From contig NZ_JAMGBG010000078.1 of the NCBI RefSeq assembly GCF_023516595.1, forward strand, positions 1 through 64,000: 64,000 bases of DNA. The letters are read 5' to 3'. The notes beneath the pieces were generated by a model, which was given only the letters and a program-made list of their open reading frames with translations, made no database searches and had not been told where the DNA came from. The translations under genes were made by a program, and so were the position numbers. This stretch comes from Streptomyces neyagawaensis (GTDB taxonomy: Bacteria > Actinomycetota > Actinomycetes > Streptomycetales > Streptomycetaceae). Of the stretch, positions 42,226 through 50,821 are shown piece by piece; position 1 is the stretch's first letter, and every line of letters begins with the position of its first letter.

Positions 42226-43920
42226 TCACACCTCGGACCGCTGGGCCACCGTGGCCGCGTCCTCGGGTGTCTCCCGGGTGACGTACTGCGGCACGGGCGT
42301 CGTGTCCGTGCCGTTGTCGCGGACGAGGCCGTAGCGGAGGGCATCCTGGTCGGGGCCCCGGTTGACGTCGTCCTCGACGGCGGTCCGGGAGGAGGGGAAC
42401 ACGGACAGGTTGTAGTCGGCGCCGCGTTCGTTCTGGACGAGGGTGACCGTGCCGTCGAGGTAGAAGTACTCGTTCTGCCACATCTGCTGGGTGCCGTCGG
42501 GAAGGACGATGTAGCCGATGTCGGGGCCGCCCATGCCGCTGGTCCGGCCGTCCGGCGACACCGGGTCGTCCATGCGGCGGCCGCCGCCCGAGGCGACATG
42601 GAAGAGCCTGCCCTTCAGCCCGGTCCAGGCCGGCATGACCAGGGAGCCCGGCCGGTACTGCGGCGCGAGCTGCCAGCGGACGAGGATGTAGCCCTCGCCC
42701 TTGAGGGTCACACTCTCGCCCCGGTGGTTCATCACGGCCCGCGCGCCCGCGGTGCTCTCGATCCCCGTCTCGGGCCGGCGCGGAAGGGCGCGGGGCGGGG
42801 TGCCCGGGTCCGGCGCCCGGTCCACGGCGTCCACGACCGTGCCGTACGACGCCTCGTGCTTCTTCTTCGGCGACGTCGACGGTGACGGGGTCGGGCTGGG
42901 GGACGTCGAGGATACGGGCGCGGAGGGGGAACGGCGTGGGGCGGGGGCCTGCGGGCGGGCCGTGCTCAGTGCCGTGGGCGCCGCCCGCGGGGGCCGTTGT
43001 TCGGGGGTCTTCGTCACCACGTAGGCGCCACCGGCGACGATCGTCGCGGACGCCGTCACCGCCACCGCCGGTTTGGTGAGGGCGCCCAGCACCTTGGCGG
43101 ACCAGCCGACGGACGCCGTGGCGGCCGTCGCCGCGACCGCCGTCTTGCCGCCGAACGCCAGCGACAGGGTGAAGCCGACGGGGACCGGGACGAGGGCGAG
43201 GCCGACGAGGAGACGCTCGGCGGGTACGACGGCCTCGCCGCGCCTGCCCTGGCCGTCGCAGCGGTCGCAGCCGCGGATGTGCCGGGCGATGCGCTTGCGC
43301 CACACCGAGTCGGGCTGCCCGGTCCACCGGGCGGTCACCTGGCTGAGGTCGGCGCAGGAGGAGTCGAGGGCCCGGACGATGCCGCGCGCGGTCTCCAGGC
43401 GGGCCTTCATCCGCTGCACCCGCACCGCGGCGTGCTGCCGGCTGATGCCGACGGCGGCCGCCAGGTCGCGTCGGCTGAGTTCGCCGGCGACCTCCAGCCA
43501 CCACAGGGAGAGCAGTTGCCGGTCCTCGTCGTCGAGCCAGCGGACCGCCTCGGCGACCTCGCGTCGCTGGCCCTCCAGTTGGAGCCGCAGCACGGTCAGT
43601 TCGGCGAAGTCGGCGGCGTCGTGGCCGTCGCTGTCGGCGAGCCGGTCGGTGGTGCGCCGTCGCGCCCGCTCCCGTATCTGGCGCATCGCGATGGCGACGA
43701 GCCAGGAGCGGAAGCTGTCCGGGTCACGCAGGGCGCCGAGGTTGTCGACGGCGCGCAGCATGGTCTCCTGCACGACGTCGTCGACGTCGGCGTGACCGTT
43801 GAGGGCGCGGCCGACGATGTTGTAGACGAGCGGCAGCCAGCCCTCGACCAGTTCGTCGAGGGCCCGCCGGTCGCCCGCCTGTGCGTCCGCGATGGTGGAG
43901 CGCCACTGCCGCCCGTCCAC
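42226..43920 (-). CDS. ECF sigma factor fused to a zinc anti-sigma-like motif, membrane helices and an extracellular domain
   Basis: In this 564-residue protein, sigma region 2 (about 15-90, DVDDVVQETML) and region 4 (about 120-180) come first. HIRGCDRC follows (His214, Cys218, Cys221), the HxxxCxxC signature of zinc anti-sigma domains. Hydrophobic helices lie near 237-255 and 285-303. A Ser/Pro/Lys linker and a 190-residue C-terminal domain outside the membrane complete the chain. Sigma factor, its own anti-sigma and a sensor therefore appear in one chain, as in ECF families with fused zinc domains from Streptomyces. Release from the membrane by proteolysis would be needed for activity; that is inference. 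The GTG at 43920 follows AAAGGA. Confidence 0.85.
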   Translation of the reverse strand: MDGRQWRSTIADAQAGDRRALDELVEGWLPLVYNIVGRALNGHADVDDVVQETMLRAVDNLGALRDPDSFRSWLVAIAMRQIRERARRRTTDRLADSDGHDAADFAELTVLRLQLEGQRREVAEAVRWLDDEDRQLLSLWWLEVAGELSRRDLAAAVGISRQHAAVRVQRMKARLETARGIVRALDSSCADLSQVTARWTGQPDSVWRKRIARHIRGCDRCDGQGRRGEAVVPAERLLVGLALVPVPVGFTLSLAFGGKTAVAATAATASVGWSAKVLGALTKPAVAVTASATIVAGGAYVVTKTPEQRPPRAAPTALSTARPQAPAPRRSPSAPVSSTSPSPTPSPSTSPKKKHEASYGTVVDAVDRAPDPGTPPRALPRRPETGIESTAGARAVMNHRGESVTLKGEGYILVRWQLAPQYRPGSLVMPAWTGLKGRLFHVASGGGRRMDDPVSPDGRTSGMGGPDIGYIVLPDGTQQMWQNEYFYLDGTVTLVQNERGADYNLSVFPSSRTAVEDDVNRGPDQDALRYGLVRDNGTDTTPVPQYVTRETPEDAATVAQRSEV

Positions 43921-44134
43921 GTACGTTCCTTTCGGCCCCGGGGGGGGTGCACCGTGCTCAATCGGCTGTTTTCCGTACCTTCTCAGCCGTTCCCGCGGCA
44001 GGGGGGACCCGCGAGGCGGAGATCACACGTCCCCTGCGGCGCGCTCCTGTACGTGGGGAAACAGGCGTCGGTGTGGAGACGGGACGCGGGCGCCGCCGAT
44101 AACAGTTTTTCGGCCCGTGACGCGACCGGGATCC

Positions 44135-44659
44135 TCAGGCCGTGGCCGCCATCGGCGGCGCGACCGGCGTCAGCGCCTCCAGCCGCTTGATCCGCTTCCA
44201 CACGACGTACAGCGGGATCACGCCGAACACCCCGAACGACATGTCGATCAGCGACCACCAGAAGGGGATGCCGCGGACGGGCCCGCAGATCAGGGCCAGC
44301 GGGACGATCCCCGCGCAGGCGATCATCCCGACCTCGACGACCCAGATGTTGCGCACCGGGTCGCGGTACGGCCCGTAGAAGGCGACCGCGATCACCAGGT
44401 GGGCGAAGGCCAGCCAGTCGGTGCCGTACAGCAGGAACGGATACTCGGCGTCGGCCTCGTCCAGCCCGGCACGCACCCGCTCGATCCACTCCATGAGCCC
44501 CGGCAGATGGTCACCGACGGACAGCGACCGCATCAACTCCTCGGTCCAGCGCAGCTCGTGGACGAGCGGGAAGGCCGTGGCTCCGCTCAGCACCAGGCAG
44601 ACGACGAAGAAGACCAGCCACGCACGGATGCCCTTCACCAGGGCGGCTCTGTCGCTCAT
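44135..44659 (-). CDS. EXPERA/emopamil-binding-type membrane protein
   Basis: The 174-residue protein has four predicted helices (about 9-28, 75-95, 105-125, 132-152) with acidic residues between, as in the EXPERA family. The family includes sterol isomerases and lysosomal or ER proteins; bacterial members have no assigned function. The gene is leaderless by appearance: the minus strand reads TTGAAC, 17 bp, TACGCT, 6 bp, then ATG, with no Shine-Dalgarno sequence. Confidence 0.65.
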   Translation of the reverse strand: MSDRAALVKGIRAWLVFFVVCLVLSGATAFPLVHELRWTEELMRSLSVGDHLPGLMEWIERVRAGLDEADAEYPFLLYGTDWLAFAHLVIAVAFYGPYRDPVRNIWVVEVGMIACAGIVPLALICGPVRGIPFWWSLIDMSFGVFGVIPLYVVWKRIKRLEALTPVAPPMAATA

Positions 44660-44665
44660 GGCAGG

Positions 44666-44694
44666 AGCGTACGCCCGGACTTGAACACGTTCAA
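44666..44694 (-). promoter_or_regulatory. Leaderless promoter with operator over the -35
   Basis: -35 TTGAAC (44694-44689), 17-bp spacer, -10 TACGCT (44671-44666). The -35 is one arm of the inverted repeat TTGAAC-ac-GTTCAA (44681-44694), a TetR-like operator layout that would block RNA polymerase directly. Confidence 0.65.
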
Positions 44695-44930
44695 AAGCGC
44701 CCCCCTCGCCCACTCCTCGCCCACCCCTCACCCACCACCGAACCCCGCGGGGCGCGCCCGACACCTCCGGACGCCAATAAGGCGATTCTTCCCGCTTTTC
44801 GCGACCCGCCCGCGGTTCGACGAATTACGGCGAATGACAGGAGAATGCGACGGGCAATTCGTGGTGACCGTGTGCGCGGCTCTTGAAGAAGGCTTGCGGC
44901 CCTTTCCCAACTGCCGTAGTTACGTGAATC

Positions 44931-45590
44931 ATGAACCTGTTCAACCGTGCTGCGTCGCTGCGCCGCCCGGCTCCCCCCACTGACCGACAACTCCCCCACG
45001 ATTCACCGGCGTCCGCCCCCACCGGCACGCTGGATCCCGCCCTGGCGGGGCTGACCGGAGAATGGATCATCGACCGGGCGCACAGTCGTATCGGTTTCTC
45101 CGTCCGCCATGCCCTGGTGACGACCGTGCGCGGAGCTTTCACGCAGTACGAGAGCCGGCTCTATTTCGACGGCCGTGACCCGTCCCGCTCGCAGGCCGAG
45201 ATCCTGCTGTCCACCGCGTCCGTCGACACGGGCGTGGAACAACGCGACGCCCATCTGGTCGGCCGGGACTTCCTCGATGCCGCGACCTATCCCCGGATGC
45301 GCTTCGCCAGTACGGCGGTGGACCTCGTCGGCAACGATGTCTACCGCATGACCGGCGACCTCACGATCAAGAACGTCACCCGTCCCGTCGACCTCGAACT
45401 CACCTATATCGGCCATGTCGTCGACCCGTTCGGATACGAGCGGGTCGGCTTCGACGGCACGACCACGATCAACCGTTCCGAGTGGGGCCTGACCTACAAC
45501 CAGCGGCTCGCCGAGGGCGGCGCCATGGTCAGCGAGAAGGTCCGGCTGCAGTTCGACCTCGCCGCGATCCGCCAGTTCCCCGGGGCCTGA
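44931..45590 (+). CDS. YceI-family protein
   Basis: The 219-residue protein has the YceI lipocalin-like beta-barrel. It starts WIIDRAHSRIGFSVRHALVTTVRGAF and contains VDTGVEQRDAHLVGRDFLDA and YNQRLAEGGAMVSEKVRLQFD. The family binds polyisoprenoid lipids; no signal peptide is visible, so this copy is probably cytosolic. A promoter TTGCGG (44894), 17-bp spacer, TAGTTA (44917) lies 8 bp before the ATG, implying a leaderless or nearly leaderless transcript. A strong terminator follows. Confidence 0.87.
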   Translation: MNLFNRAASLRRPAPPTDRQLPHDSPASAPTGTLDPALAGLTGEWIIDRAHSRIGFSVRHALVTTVRGAFTQYESRLYFDGRDPSRSQAEILLSTASVDTGVEQRDAHLVGRDFLDAATYPRMRFASTAVDLVGNDVYRMTGDLTIKNVTRPVDLELTYIGHVVDPFGYERVGFDGTTTINRSEWGLTYNQRLAEGGAMVSEKVRLQFDLAAIRQFPGA

Positions 45591-45625
45591 CGAGCCCACG
45601 AGGAGCACCAGGCAAACACGACGAG

Positions 45626-45653
45626 GCCGCCCGGGGCCCACACCCCGGGCGGC
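45626..45653 (+). terminator. Terminator after the YceI gene
   Basis: GCCGCCCGGGG (45626-45636) pairs perfectly with CCCCGGGCGGC (45643-45653) around a 6-nt loop. Confidence 0.8.
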
Positions 45654-45717
45654 TCGGCAGCCATGGCGCGCTACGCGGGCGACGACCTCCGGCTCGTCCA
45701 CATCGCCGCCCCGCCGG

Positions 45718-46110
45718 TCACCCCTCGGCGGCCTCTTGCGCGATCCGCTCGAACTGGGCGCCCATGGCCTCGGAGAGGGCTTGGGCGGCCGAGAGCGGCC
45801 GCACCATCACCGTGAACTCATCGATCTTGCCGTGCTCGTCGAAGTGCAGGAAGTCGCAGCCCTGCAACTGCTTGCCCGCGACGGTGGCGGTGAACACCAG
45901 GGCGTGGTCACGGCCGTCCGGGTTGGCGATCTCACGGACGTAGGTGAAGTCCTCGAAGACGCGCGAGACGGCCCGCAGGATCGCGGCGGTGATGGCCTTT
46001 CCCGGGTACGGCTTGAAGGCGACGGGGCTGGTGAAGACGACGTCGTCGGCCAGCAGGGCGGCGACGGCGTCCATGTCGTCGCTCTCGACGGCCTTGCGGA
46101 AGGGATGCAC
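45718..46110 (-). CDS. SnoaL-like (NTF2-fold) protein
   Basis: The 130-residue protein shows the NTF2-like cone fold. An N-terminal helix (HPFRKAVESDDMDAVAALLADDV) is followed by strands with FTSPVAFKPYPGKAI, CDFLHFDEHGKIDEFTVMVRP. Members are small isomerases, cyclases or binding proteins; the substrate is unknown. The GTG start at 46110 has AGGTGG upstream. The gene diverges from a PadR regulator, which may control it. Confidence 0.8.
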   Translation of the reverse strand: MHPFRKAVESDDMDAVAALLADDVVFTSPVAFKPYPGKAITAAILRAVSRVFEDFTYVREIANPDGRDHALVFTATVAGKQLQGCDFLHFDEHGKIDEFTVMVRPLSAAQALSEAMGAQFERIAQEAAEG

Positions 46111-46217
46111 GAGTCCACCTCACGAGCTGATATTGAACAAATTGATTAGGACAGAGGCAGGCTAGAGGGCCGTATCCCCCTTGTCCACAGGCAGGGAAGC
46201 GGCTGTCAGTCACCTCC

Positions 46218-46244
46218 TTGAGTAGTCACACACAGTGCTAGCGT
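46218..46244 (+). promoter_or_regulatory. Probable leaderless promoter of the PadR gene
   Basis: TTGAGT (46218-46223), a short 15-bp spacer and TAGCGT (46239-46244) lie 7 bp before ATG 46252, with no ribosome site. The spacer is shorter than ideal. Confidence 0.5.
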
Positions 46245-46251
46245 GGGGCCC

Positions 46252-46827
46252 ATGGCGTTGCGGAACGCGGTGATGGCCGCACTGTTGGAGGGCGAGGCGT
46301 CCGGGTACGACCTCGCGAAGGCGTTCGACGCGTCCGTGGCCAACTTCTGGATGTCGACCCCTCAGCAGCTCTACCGGGAGCTGGAGCGCATGGAGGCCGA
46401 AGGGCTGGTCGCGGCCCGTGTCATCGAGCAGCAGCGCCGCCCCAACAAGAGGCTGTTCTCGCTGACGGAGGCCGGGCGCGCGGCCGTGCACGCCTACACC
46501 GTCGAGCCCCTCGGCAAACCGTCCGCCATCCGGGACGAGTTGATGGTCAAGGTGCAGTGCGTGGACGCCGGCGACATCGACGCCGTACGCAAGGCCGTGG
46601 CCGAGCGCATGGAGTGGGCCACGGCCAAGCTGGCCCGCTACGAGCGACTCCGCCGGCGTCTGCTCGACGGGCGCTCGGAGGAGGCGTACTTCGCCGAGGC
46701 CGAGCGCGTCGGCCCCTACCTCACCCTGCTGCGCGGTATGTCCTTCGAGCGGGAGAACCTCCAGTGGGGCGACATGGCGCTCCGCCGCCTCGACCAGCGC
46801 GCGGCCGCGCTCCCCGCCGAGGGCTGA
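46252..46827 (+). CDS. PadR-family transcriptional regulator
   Basis: The 191-residue protein has a winged helix N-terminus typical of PadR (MALRNAVMAALLEGEASGYDLAKAF, QLYRELERMEAEGLV, LTEAGRAAVHAY). A C-terminal helical dimerisation domain (about 95-180) follows. PadR proteins usually repress a neighbouring gene and respond to small aromatic or toxic compounds. The divergent SnoaL-like gene, 141 bp away, is the best candidate target. ATG 46252 was preferred to GTG 46243 because of the promoter spacing. Confidence 0.88.
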   Translation: MALRNAVMAALLEGEASGYDLAKAFDASVANFWMSTPQQLYRELERMEAEGLVAARVIEQQRRPNKRLFSLTEAGRAAVHAYTVEPLGKPSAIRDELMVKVQCVDAGDIDAVRKAVAERMEWATAKLARYERLRRRLLDGRSEEAYFAEAERVGPYLTLLRGMSFERENLQWGDMALRRLDQRAAALPAEG

Positions 46828-46942
46828 CCACCGATCCGCCCGAGGCGCACCGAAGACTGACCCCACAGCCCGTCTTGGCCCGCACCGGGGGTCGACCACC
46901 CGGCCCGCCCCGCTCCGGGCCGCTGCTCAACCACGTGCACGG

Positions 46943-47731
46943 TCAGGGCGTGGCCGCGAGCACCGGGAGCAGTTCGGGGCGCTTGGGTCGGCGGCCGTCG
47001 CCGGAGGACTGCCCGCGCAGTCGGCGGAGCAGCCAGGGGCCGAGGAAGGAGCCGGCCCAGCGCAGCTCGGCGCCCACGGCCCGCAGTCCCGCTGCCCTCA
47101 CCTCGTCGGCCGGCAGCGGCAGCGTCCAGCGGTCGTCACTGCCGGGCAGGCCGAGCGCGTACGCGGCGGCGTCCGCGATGCGGTCGTGACCGAGGGGACC
47201 TGCGTGCAGCCGGTCGGCGCTCCACAGCCTCGGGTCGGTCGCCACGGGATGCGCGGCCGTCTCGGCCACCACCACGCCGTGCCGTGCGGCGGCCTCGCGG
47301 ATGCGCGCGTTGAGGGCGAGGACCCGAGGGGCGAGCGGGCGGGCCATCGGCGAGATCCGGCCGACGTCGGGGAACATGAGCGTCACGACCGTGGCGCCCT
47401 GCGCGGTGAGCGCGGCGAACATCGCCTCCACGTGACCGGCCACCTCGTCCAGGTCGCAGCTCGGGCGGAGCGCGTCGTTGACGCCGGCCACCACGGAGGC
47501 GAGGTCGGGCCGCATCGCGAGCGCCGGGGCGAGCTGCTCGGCGCGCACCTCGCCCGCCTTGCGGCCGCGCACGGCGAGGTTCGCGTACAGCAGGCCGGGA
47601 CTGTGCCGGGCGATCCGCTCGGCCAGCCGGTCCGCCCACCCCCGGAACCCCTGCACGTCGTCGCCGTCCCCGAGCCCCTCGGTCTGACTGTCACCCAGGG
47701 CGACGTACCGCAGATACGCACCGCTCGACAC
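46943..47731 (-). CDS. SGNH/GDSL-family hydrolase
   Basis: The 262-residue protein has the SGNH blocks in order: catalytic Ser in ALGDSQTEG (about 12), Gly in AVRGRKAGE, Asn in VAGVNDALR and the Asp/His pair in SADRLHAG. It is an esterase or lipase of unknown substrate without a clear signal peptide. The GTG at 47731 is supported by GAGGAGG about 9 bases upstream; a longer start at 47791 would cover that site. Confidence 0.85.
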   Translation of the reverse strand: MSSGAYLRYVALGDSQTEGLGDGDDVQGFRGWADRLAERIARHSPGLLYANLAVRGRKAGEVRAEQLAPALAMRPDLASVVAGVNDALRPSCDLDEVAGHVEAMFAALTAQGATVVTLMFPDVGRISPMARPLAPRVLALNARIREAAARHGVVVAETAAHPVATDPRLWSADRLHAGPLGHDRIADAAAYALGLPGSDDRWTLPLPADEVRAAGLRAVGAELRWAGSFLGPWLLRRLRGQSSGDGRRPKRPELLPVLAATP

Positions 47732-47782
47732 GGGCCGACCGCCTCCTCGCCAACACCGCCCGCGACGGGCGAACCGACCACC

Positions 47783-47804
47783 CCTAGGCAACTACGTGCC
47801 TAGG
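47783..47804. promoter_or_regulatory. Palindromic operator upstream of the GDSL hydrolase
   Basis: CCTAGGCA-N6-TGCCTAGG is a perfect 8-bp dyad lying 52-73 bp before the hydrolase start, a natural operator position. The regulator is unknown. Confidence 0.55.
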
Positions 47805-47879
47805 TGCATTGTTGACTATGAAGATAGCGTCGCGCCCGAGGCCCTCACAACATCGGCCCCCAACCCCGACCCCCCGCAC

Positions 47880-47939
47880 CGGCCACCGCGCCACGGGCCA
47901 TCGCGACACGGGCCATCGCGACACGGGCCACCGCGGCAC
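47880..47939. repeat. Four tandem 15-bp repeats
   Basis: The units run 47880-47894, 47895-47909, 47910-47924 and 47925-47939. The two middle copies are identical (GGGCCATCGCGACAC) and the outer two differ by two or three bases. They lie directly after the PotD-like stop codon. I see no coding use for them. Confidence 0.8.
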
Positions 47940-47945
47940 CGACCC

Positions 47946-49139
47946 TCACAACCCCACGATCCCGTTCCACCGCCTGGCGAACCCGGGCCGCTCCTTCGGG
48001 GTGATGTCGCGGGCGATCGCGAGGCGGGACCGCATGGTGTCGTCGGGGAAGATCAGGGGGTCCTCGGCGAGCGCGGCGGTCTCCTTGTCCGAGGCGGAGG
48101 CGAGGACGTCGCGGGCGGCGGGGACGGGGCAGACGTAGGTGACCCAGGCCGCCAGTTCGGCGGCGACCTCGGGGTCGTAGTAGTGGTCGACGAGGCGTTC
48201 CGCGTTGGTCTTGTGCCGGGCCAGGTCGGGGATCATCAGGGACTCGGACCACAGCTCGGCACCCTCCTCGGGGACGACGAACGCGATGTCCGGGTCGTCG
48301 GCCTGGAGCTGGATCACATCGCCGGAGTAGGCCTGGCAGGCGAGGACGTCCCCGGACGCCAGGTCCTTGATGTAGTCGTTGCCGGTGAACCGGCGGATGT
48401 GGCCCGCGCGGACGCGGGCCTCCACCTGGTCGCAGATCCGATGGAAGTCGTCGGCGGTCCAACGCGTGACGTCGACGCCGTTGCCCTGCATCAGCAGCGC
48501 GAACGCCTCGTCCAGCCCGGAGAGCAGGGTGACGCGCCCCTTGAGGTCGTCCGCCCAGAGGTCGGACAGGCGGCGCAGTTCACGGCCCACCTTCCGCCGG
48601 TTGTAGGCGATGCCGGTGATCCCGGACTGCCAGGGCACGGTGAACGCGCGTCCAGGATCGAAGGCGGGCGACCGCAGTTGCGGATCGAGGTGCGCGGTGA
48701 CGTTCGGCTGCGCCGCCCGGTCCATCTCCTGCACCCAGCCCAGCCGTACGAACCGGGCGCACATCCAGTCGCTGAGCACGATCAGATCGCGCCCGGTGTC
48801 CTGGTGGTTCATCAGCGCCGGGCCGACCTTGCCGAAGAACTCGTCGTTGTCGTTGATCTCCTCGGTGTAGTCGACCCGGATCCCGGTGCGCCGTTCGAAG
48901 GCTTCCAGGGTCGGCCTGCGCGACTCGTCCGCGTCATCCGTGTCGATGTACAACGGCCAGTTCGCCCAGTTCACCCGCTTCTCCCGGGTGGACCGGTCCT
49001 GTCCGGCCCGGTCCCCGGGCGCGACATACGCGGCAGGCACCCCGCACCCGGCGAGCCCGCCGGCCAGCGCACCGGAACCGAGGGCACGCAGAACAGAACG
49101 ACGGGATGGAGGACGGACGTTGCCCCGCAGTACGAACAT
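47946..49139 (-). CDS. Second PotD-like polyamine-binding lipoprotein
   Basis: The 397-residue protein has a twin-arginine motif (SRRSVL) and a lipobox LAGC near residue 30. It carries the same mature-domain blocks as PotD at 34891 (NWPLYIDTD, YTEEINDNDEFFGK, DWMCARFVRLGW, RFTGNDYIKDLASGD). No permease or ATPase lies beside it, so it may feed the PotABC system encoded 14 kb away. It follows the second aminobutyraldehyde dehydrogenase on the same strand with a 52-bp gap. ATG 49139 is used; a longer start exists at 49175. Confidence 0.87.
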   Translation of the reverse strand: MFVLRGNVRPPSRRSVLRALGSGALAGGLAGCGVPAAYVAPGDRAGQDRSTREKRVNWANWPLYIDTDDADESRRPTLEAFERRTGIRVDYTEEINDNDEFFGKVGPALMNHQDTGRDLIVLSDWMCARFVRLGWVQEMDRAAQPNVTAHLDPQLRSPAFDPGRAFTVPWQSGITGIAYNRRKVGRELRRLSDLWADDLKGRVTLLSGLDEAFALLMQGNGVDVTRWTADDFHRICDQVEARVRAGHIRRFTGNDYIKDLASGDVLACQAYSGDVIQLQADDPDIAFVVPEEGAELWSESLMIPDLARHKTNAERLVDHYYDPEVAAELAAWVTYVCPVPAARDVLASASDKETAALAEDPLIFPDDTMRSRLAIARDITPKERPGFARRWNGIVGL

Positions 49140-49191
49140 CACCGCAGCATGCCGCCCGGCCTCCACCCCGTGCAACGAGGGCGACCGCCCG

Positions 49192-50628
49192 TCAGTCCAG
49201 GGACGTCATCACGTGCTTGATCCGCGTGTAGTCGTCGAACCCGTAGCCCGAGAGGTCCTTGCCGTACCCGGACTTCTTGAATCCGCCGTGCGGCATCTCC
49301 GCGACCAGCGGGATGTGCGTGTTGATCCACACGCATCCGAAGTCCAGCGCCTTCGACATCCGCATCGCCCGGCCGTGGTCCTTGGTCCACACCGACGAGG
49401 CGAGGGCGTACTCCACGCCGTTCGCCCACTCGACGGCCTGGGCCTCGTCGGTGAACGACTGCACCGTGATGACCGGACCGAAGACCTCCTTCTGGATGAT
49501 CTCGTCGTCCTGCTTCAGCCCGGAGACGACGGTCGGCGCGAAGAAGTAGCCCTTGTCGCCGACCTGCTTGCCGCCGGCCTCCACGCGCGCGTGCGCCGGC
49601 AGCCGCTCGATGAACCCGGAGACCTGCTTGAGCTGGTTGGGGTTGTTCAGCGGCCCGAACAGCACGTCCTCGTCGTCCGGCTGCCCGGTCTTCGTGTCGG
49701 CGGCGGCCTTGGCCAGCGCGGTCACGAACTCGTCGTGGATCGACTCCTGCACCAGCACCCGGGTGGCCGCCGTACAGTCCTGCCCGGCGTTGAAGAAGCC
49801 CGCCACGGAGATGTCCTCGACGGCCTTGGCGATGTCGGTGTCCTCGAAGACGACGACCGGCGCCTTGCCGCCCAGCTCCAGGTGGACCCGCTTGAGGTCC
49901 TTGGACGCGGACTCGGCGACCTGCATGCCGGCCCGTACCGAACCCGTGATGGACGCCATCGCGGGCACGGAGTGCTCGACCATCAGGCGGCCCGTGTCAC
50001 GGTCACCGGTGATGACGTTGAAGACGCCCTTCGGGAGGATCGCCCCGATGATCTCGGCCATCAGGACCGTCGACGCCGGCGTGGTGTCCGACGGCTTCAG
50101 GACGACCGTGTTGCCCGCGGCGATCGCCGGGGCGAACTTCCACACGGCCATCATCATCGGGTAGTTCCAGGGCGCGACCTGCGCGCAGACGCCGACCGGC
50201 TCACGGCGGACGATCGAGGTCATGCCCTCCATGTACTCGCCGGCCGAGCGGCCCTCCAGCATCCGGGCCGCACCCGCGAAGAAGCGGATCTGGTCGACCA
50301 TCGGCGGGATCTCCTCGGACCGGGTCAGTCCGATCGGCTTGCCGGTGTTCTCCACCTCGGCCGCGATGAGTTCCTCGGCCCGCTCCTCGAACGCGTCCGC
50401 GATCTTGAGCAGGGCCTTCTGGCGCTCGGCCGGGGTGGTGTCCCGCCAGCCGGGGAACGCGGCCGCGGCGGCGGCCATGGCCGCGTCGACGTCGGCCTCG
50501 CCGGACAGGGGCGCGGTCGCGTAGGCCTCGCCGGTCGCGGGGTTGACCACCTCGGTGGTCCGTCCGTCGACCGCGTCGCGGAACTCCCCGTCGATGTAGT
50601 TACGCAGACGACGCAGCTCGGTGCTCAC
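49192..50628 (-). CDS. Gamma-aminobutyraldehyde dehydrogenase-like enzyme (copy 2)
   Basis: The 478-residue enzyme has APWNYPMM, LELGGKAP with the catalytic Glu, NAGQDCTAATR with the nucleophilic Cys, and a C-terminal DDYTRIKHVM. It is the same family as copy 1 but shorter at the N-terminus. It would oxidise aminoaldehydes produced by the class III aminotransferase encoded beyond the regulator. The GTG at 50628 follows GGAGGG by eight bases; a 98-residue longer start is unsupported. It diverges from the Lrp-type regulator. Confidence 0.9.
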   Translation of the reverse strand: MSTELRRLRNYIDGEFRDAVDGRTTEVVNPATGEAYATAPLSGEADVDAAMAAAAAAFPGWRDTTPAERQKALLKIADAFEERAEELIAAEVENTGKPIGLTRSEEIPPMVDQIRFFAGAARMLEGRSAGEYMEGMTSIVRREPVGVCAQVAPWNYPMMMAVWKFAPAIAAGNTVVLKPSDTTPASTVLMAEIIGAILPKGVFNVITGDRDTGRLMVEHSVPAMASITGSVRAGMQVAESASKDLKRVHLELGGKAPVVVFEDTDIAKAVEDISVAGFFNAGQDCTAATRVLVQESIHDEFVTALAKAAADTKTGQPDDEDVLFGPLNNPNQLKQVSGFIERLPAHARVEAGGKQVGDKGYFFAPTVVSGLKQDDEIIQKEVFGPVITVQSFTDEAQAVEWANGVEYALASSVWTKDHGRAMRMSKALDFGCVWINTHIPLVAEMPHGGFKKSGYGKDLSGYGFDDYTRIKHVMTSLD

Positions 50629-50727
50629 TGCCGTGCCCTCCAGATGTGGGTTACAGATGGGGGTGTCCATCCTTTGAGACACCACCCTAATCCGCCGCCC
50701 GACGTTTTCAACACCCCTGACACCAGA

Positions 50728-50747
50728 CTTGCTGCGAAATCCGCAAG
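50728..50747. promoter_or_regulatory. Lrp-type dyad between dehydrogenase and regulator genes
   Basis: CTTGC-TGCGAAATCC-GCAAG is an inverted repeat with an AT-containing centre, matching the general shape of Lrp/AsnC sites. It lies between the two divergent starts, so the regulator could control both genes. Confidence 0.5.
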
Positions 50748-50821
50748 CTACGGCGCTGTAAACAACGAATTTCATCGATCCGGCCTTGCGGAACTGTCGA
50801 TGTCTCGTGCACAGTGTGCTC

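Noticed and set aside
47880..47939. Possible CRISPR-like direct repeats
   Set aside because: Units are contiguous without spacers and no cas genes are nearby.
47809..48138. Plus-strand frame encoding TGHRD repeats
   Set aside because: The repeats reflect a 15-bp tandem DNA repeat and the rest is antisense to the PotD-like gene; no ribosome site or homology.
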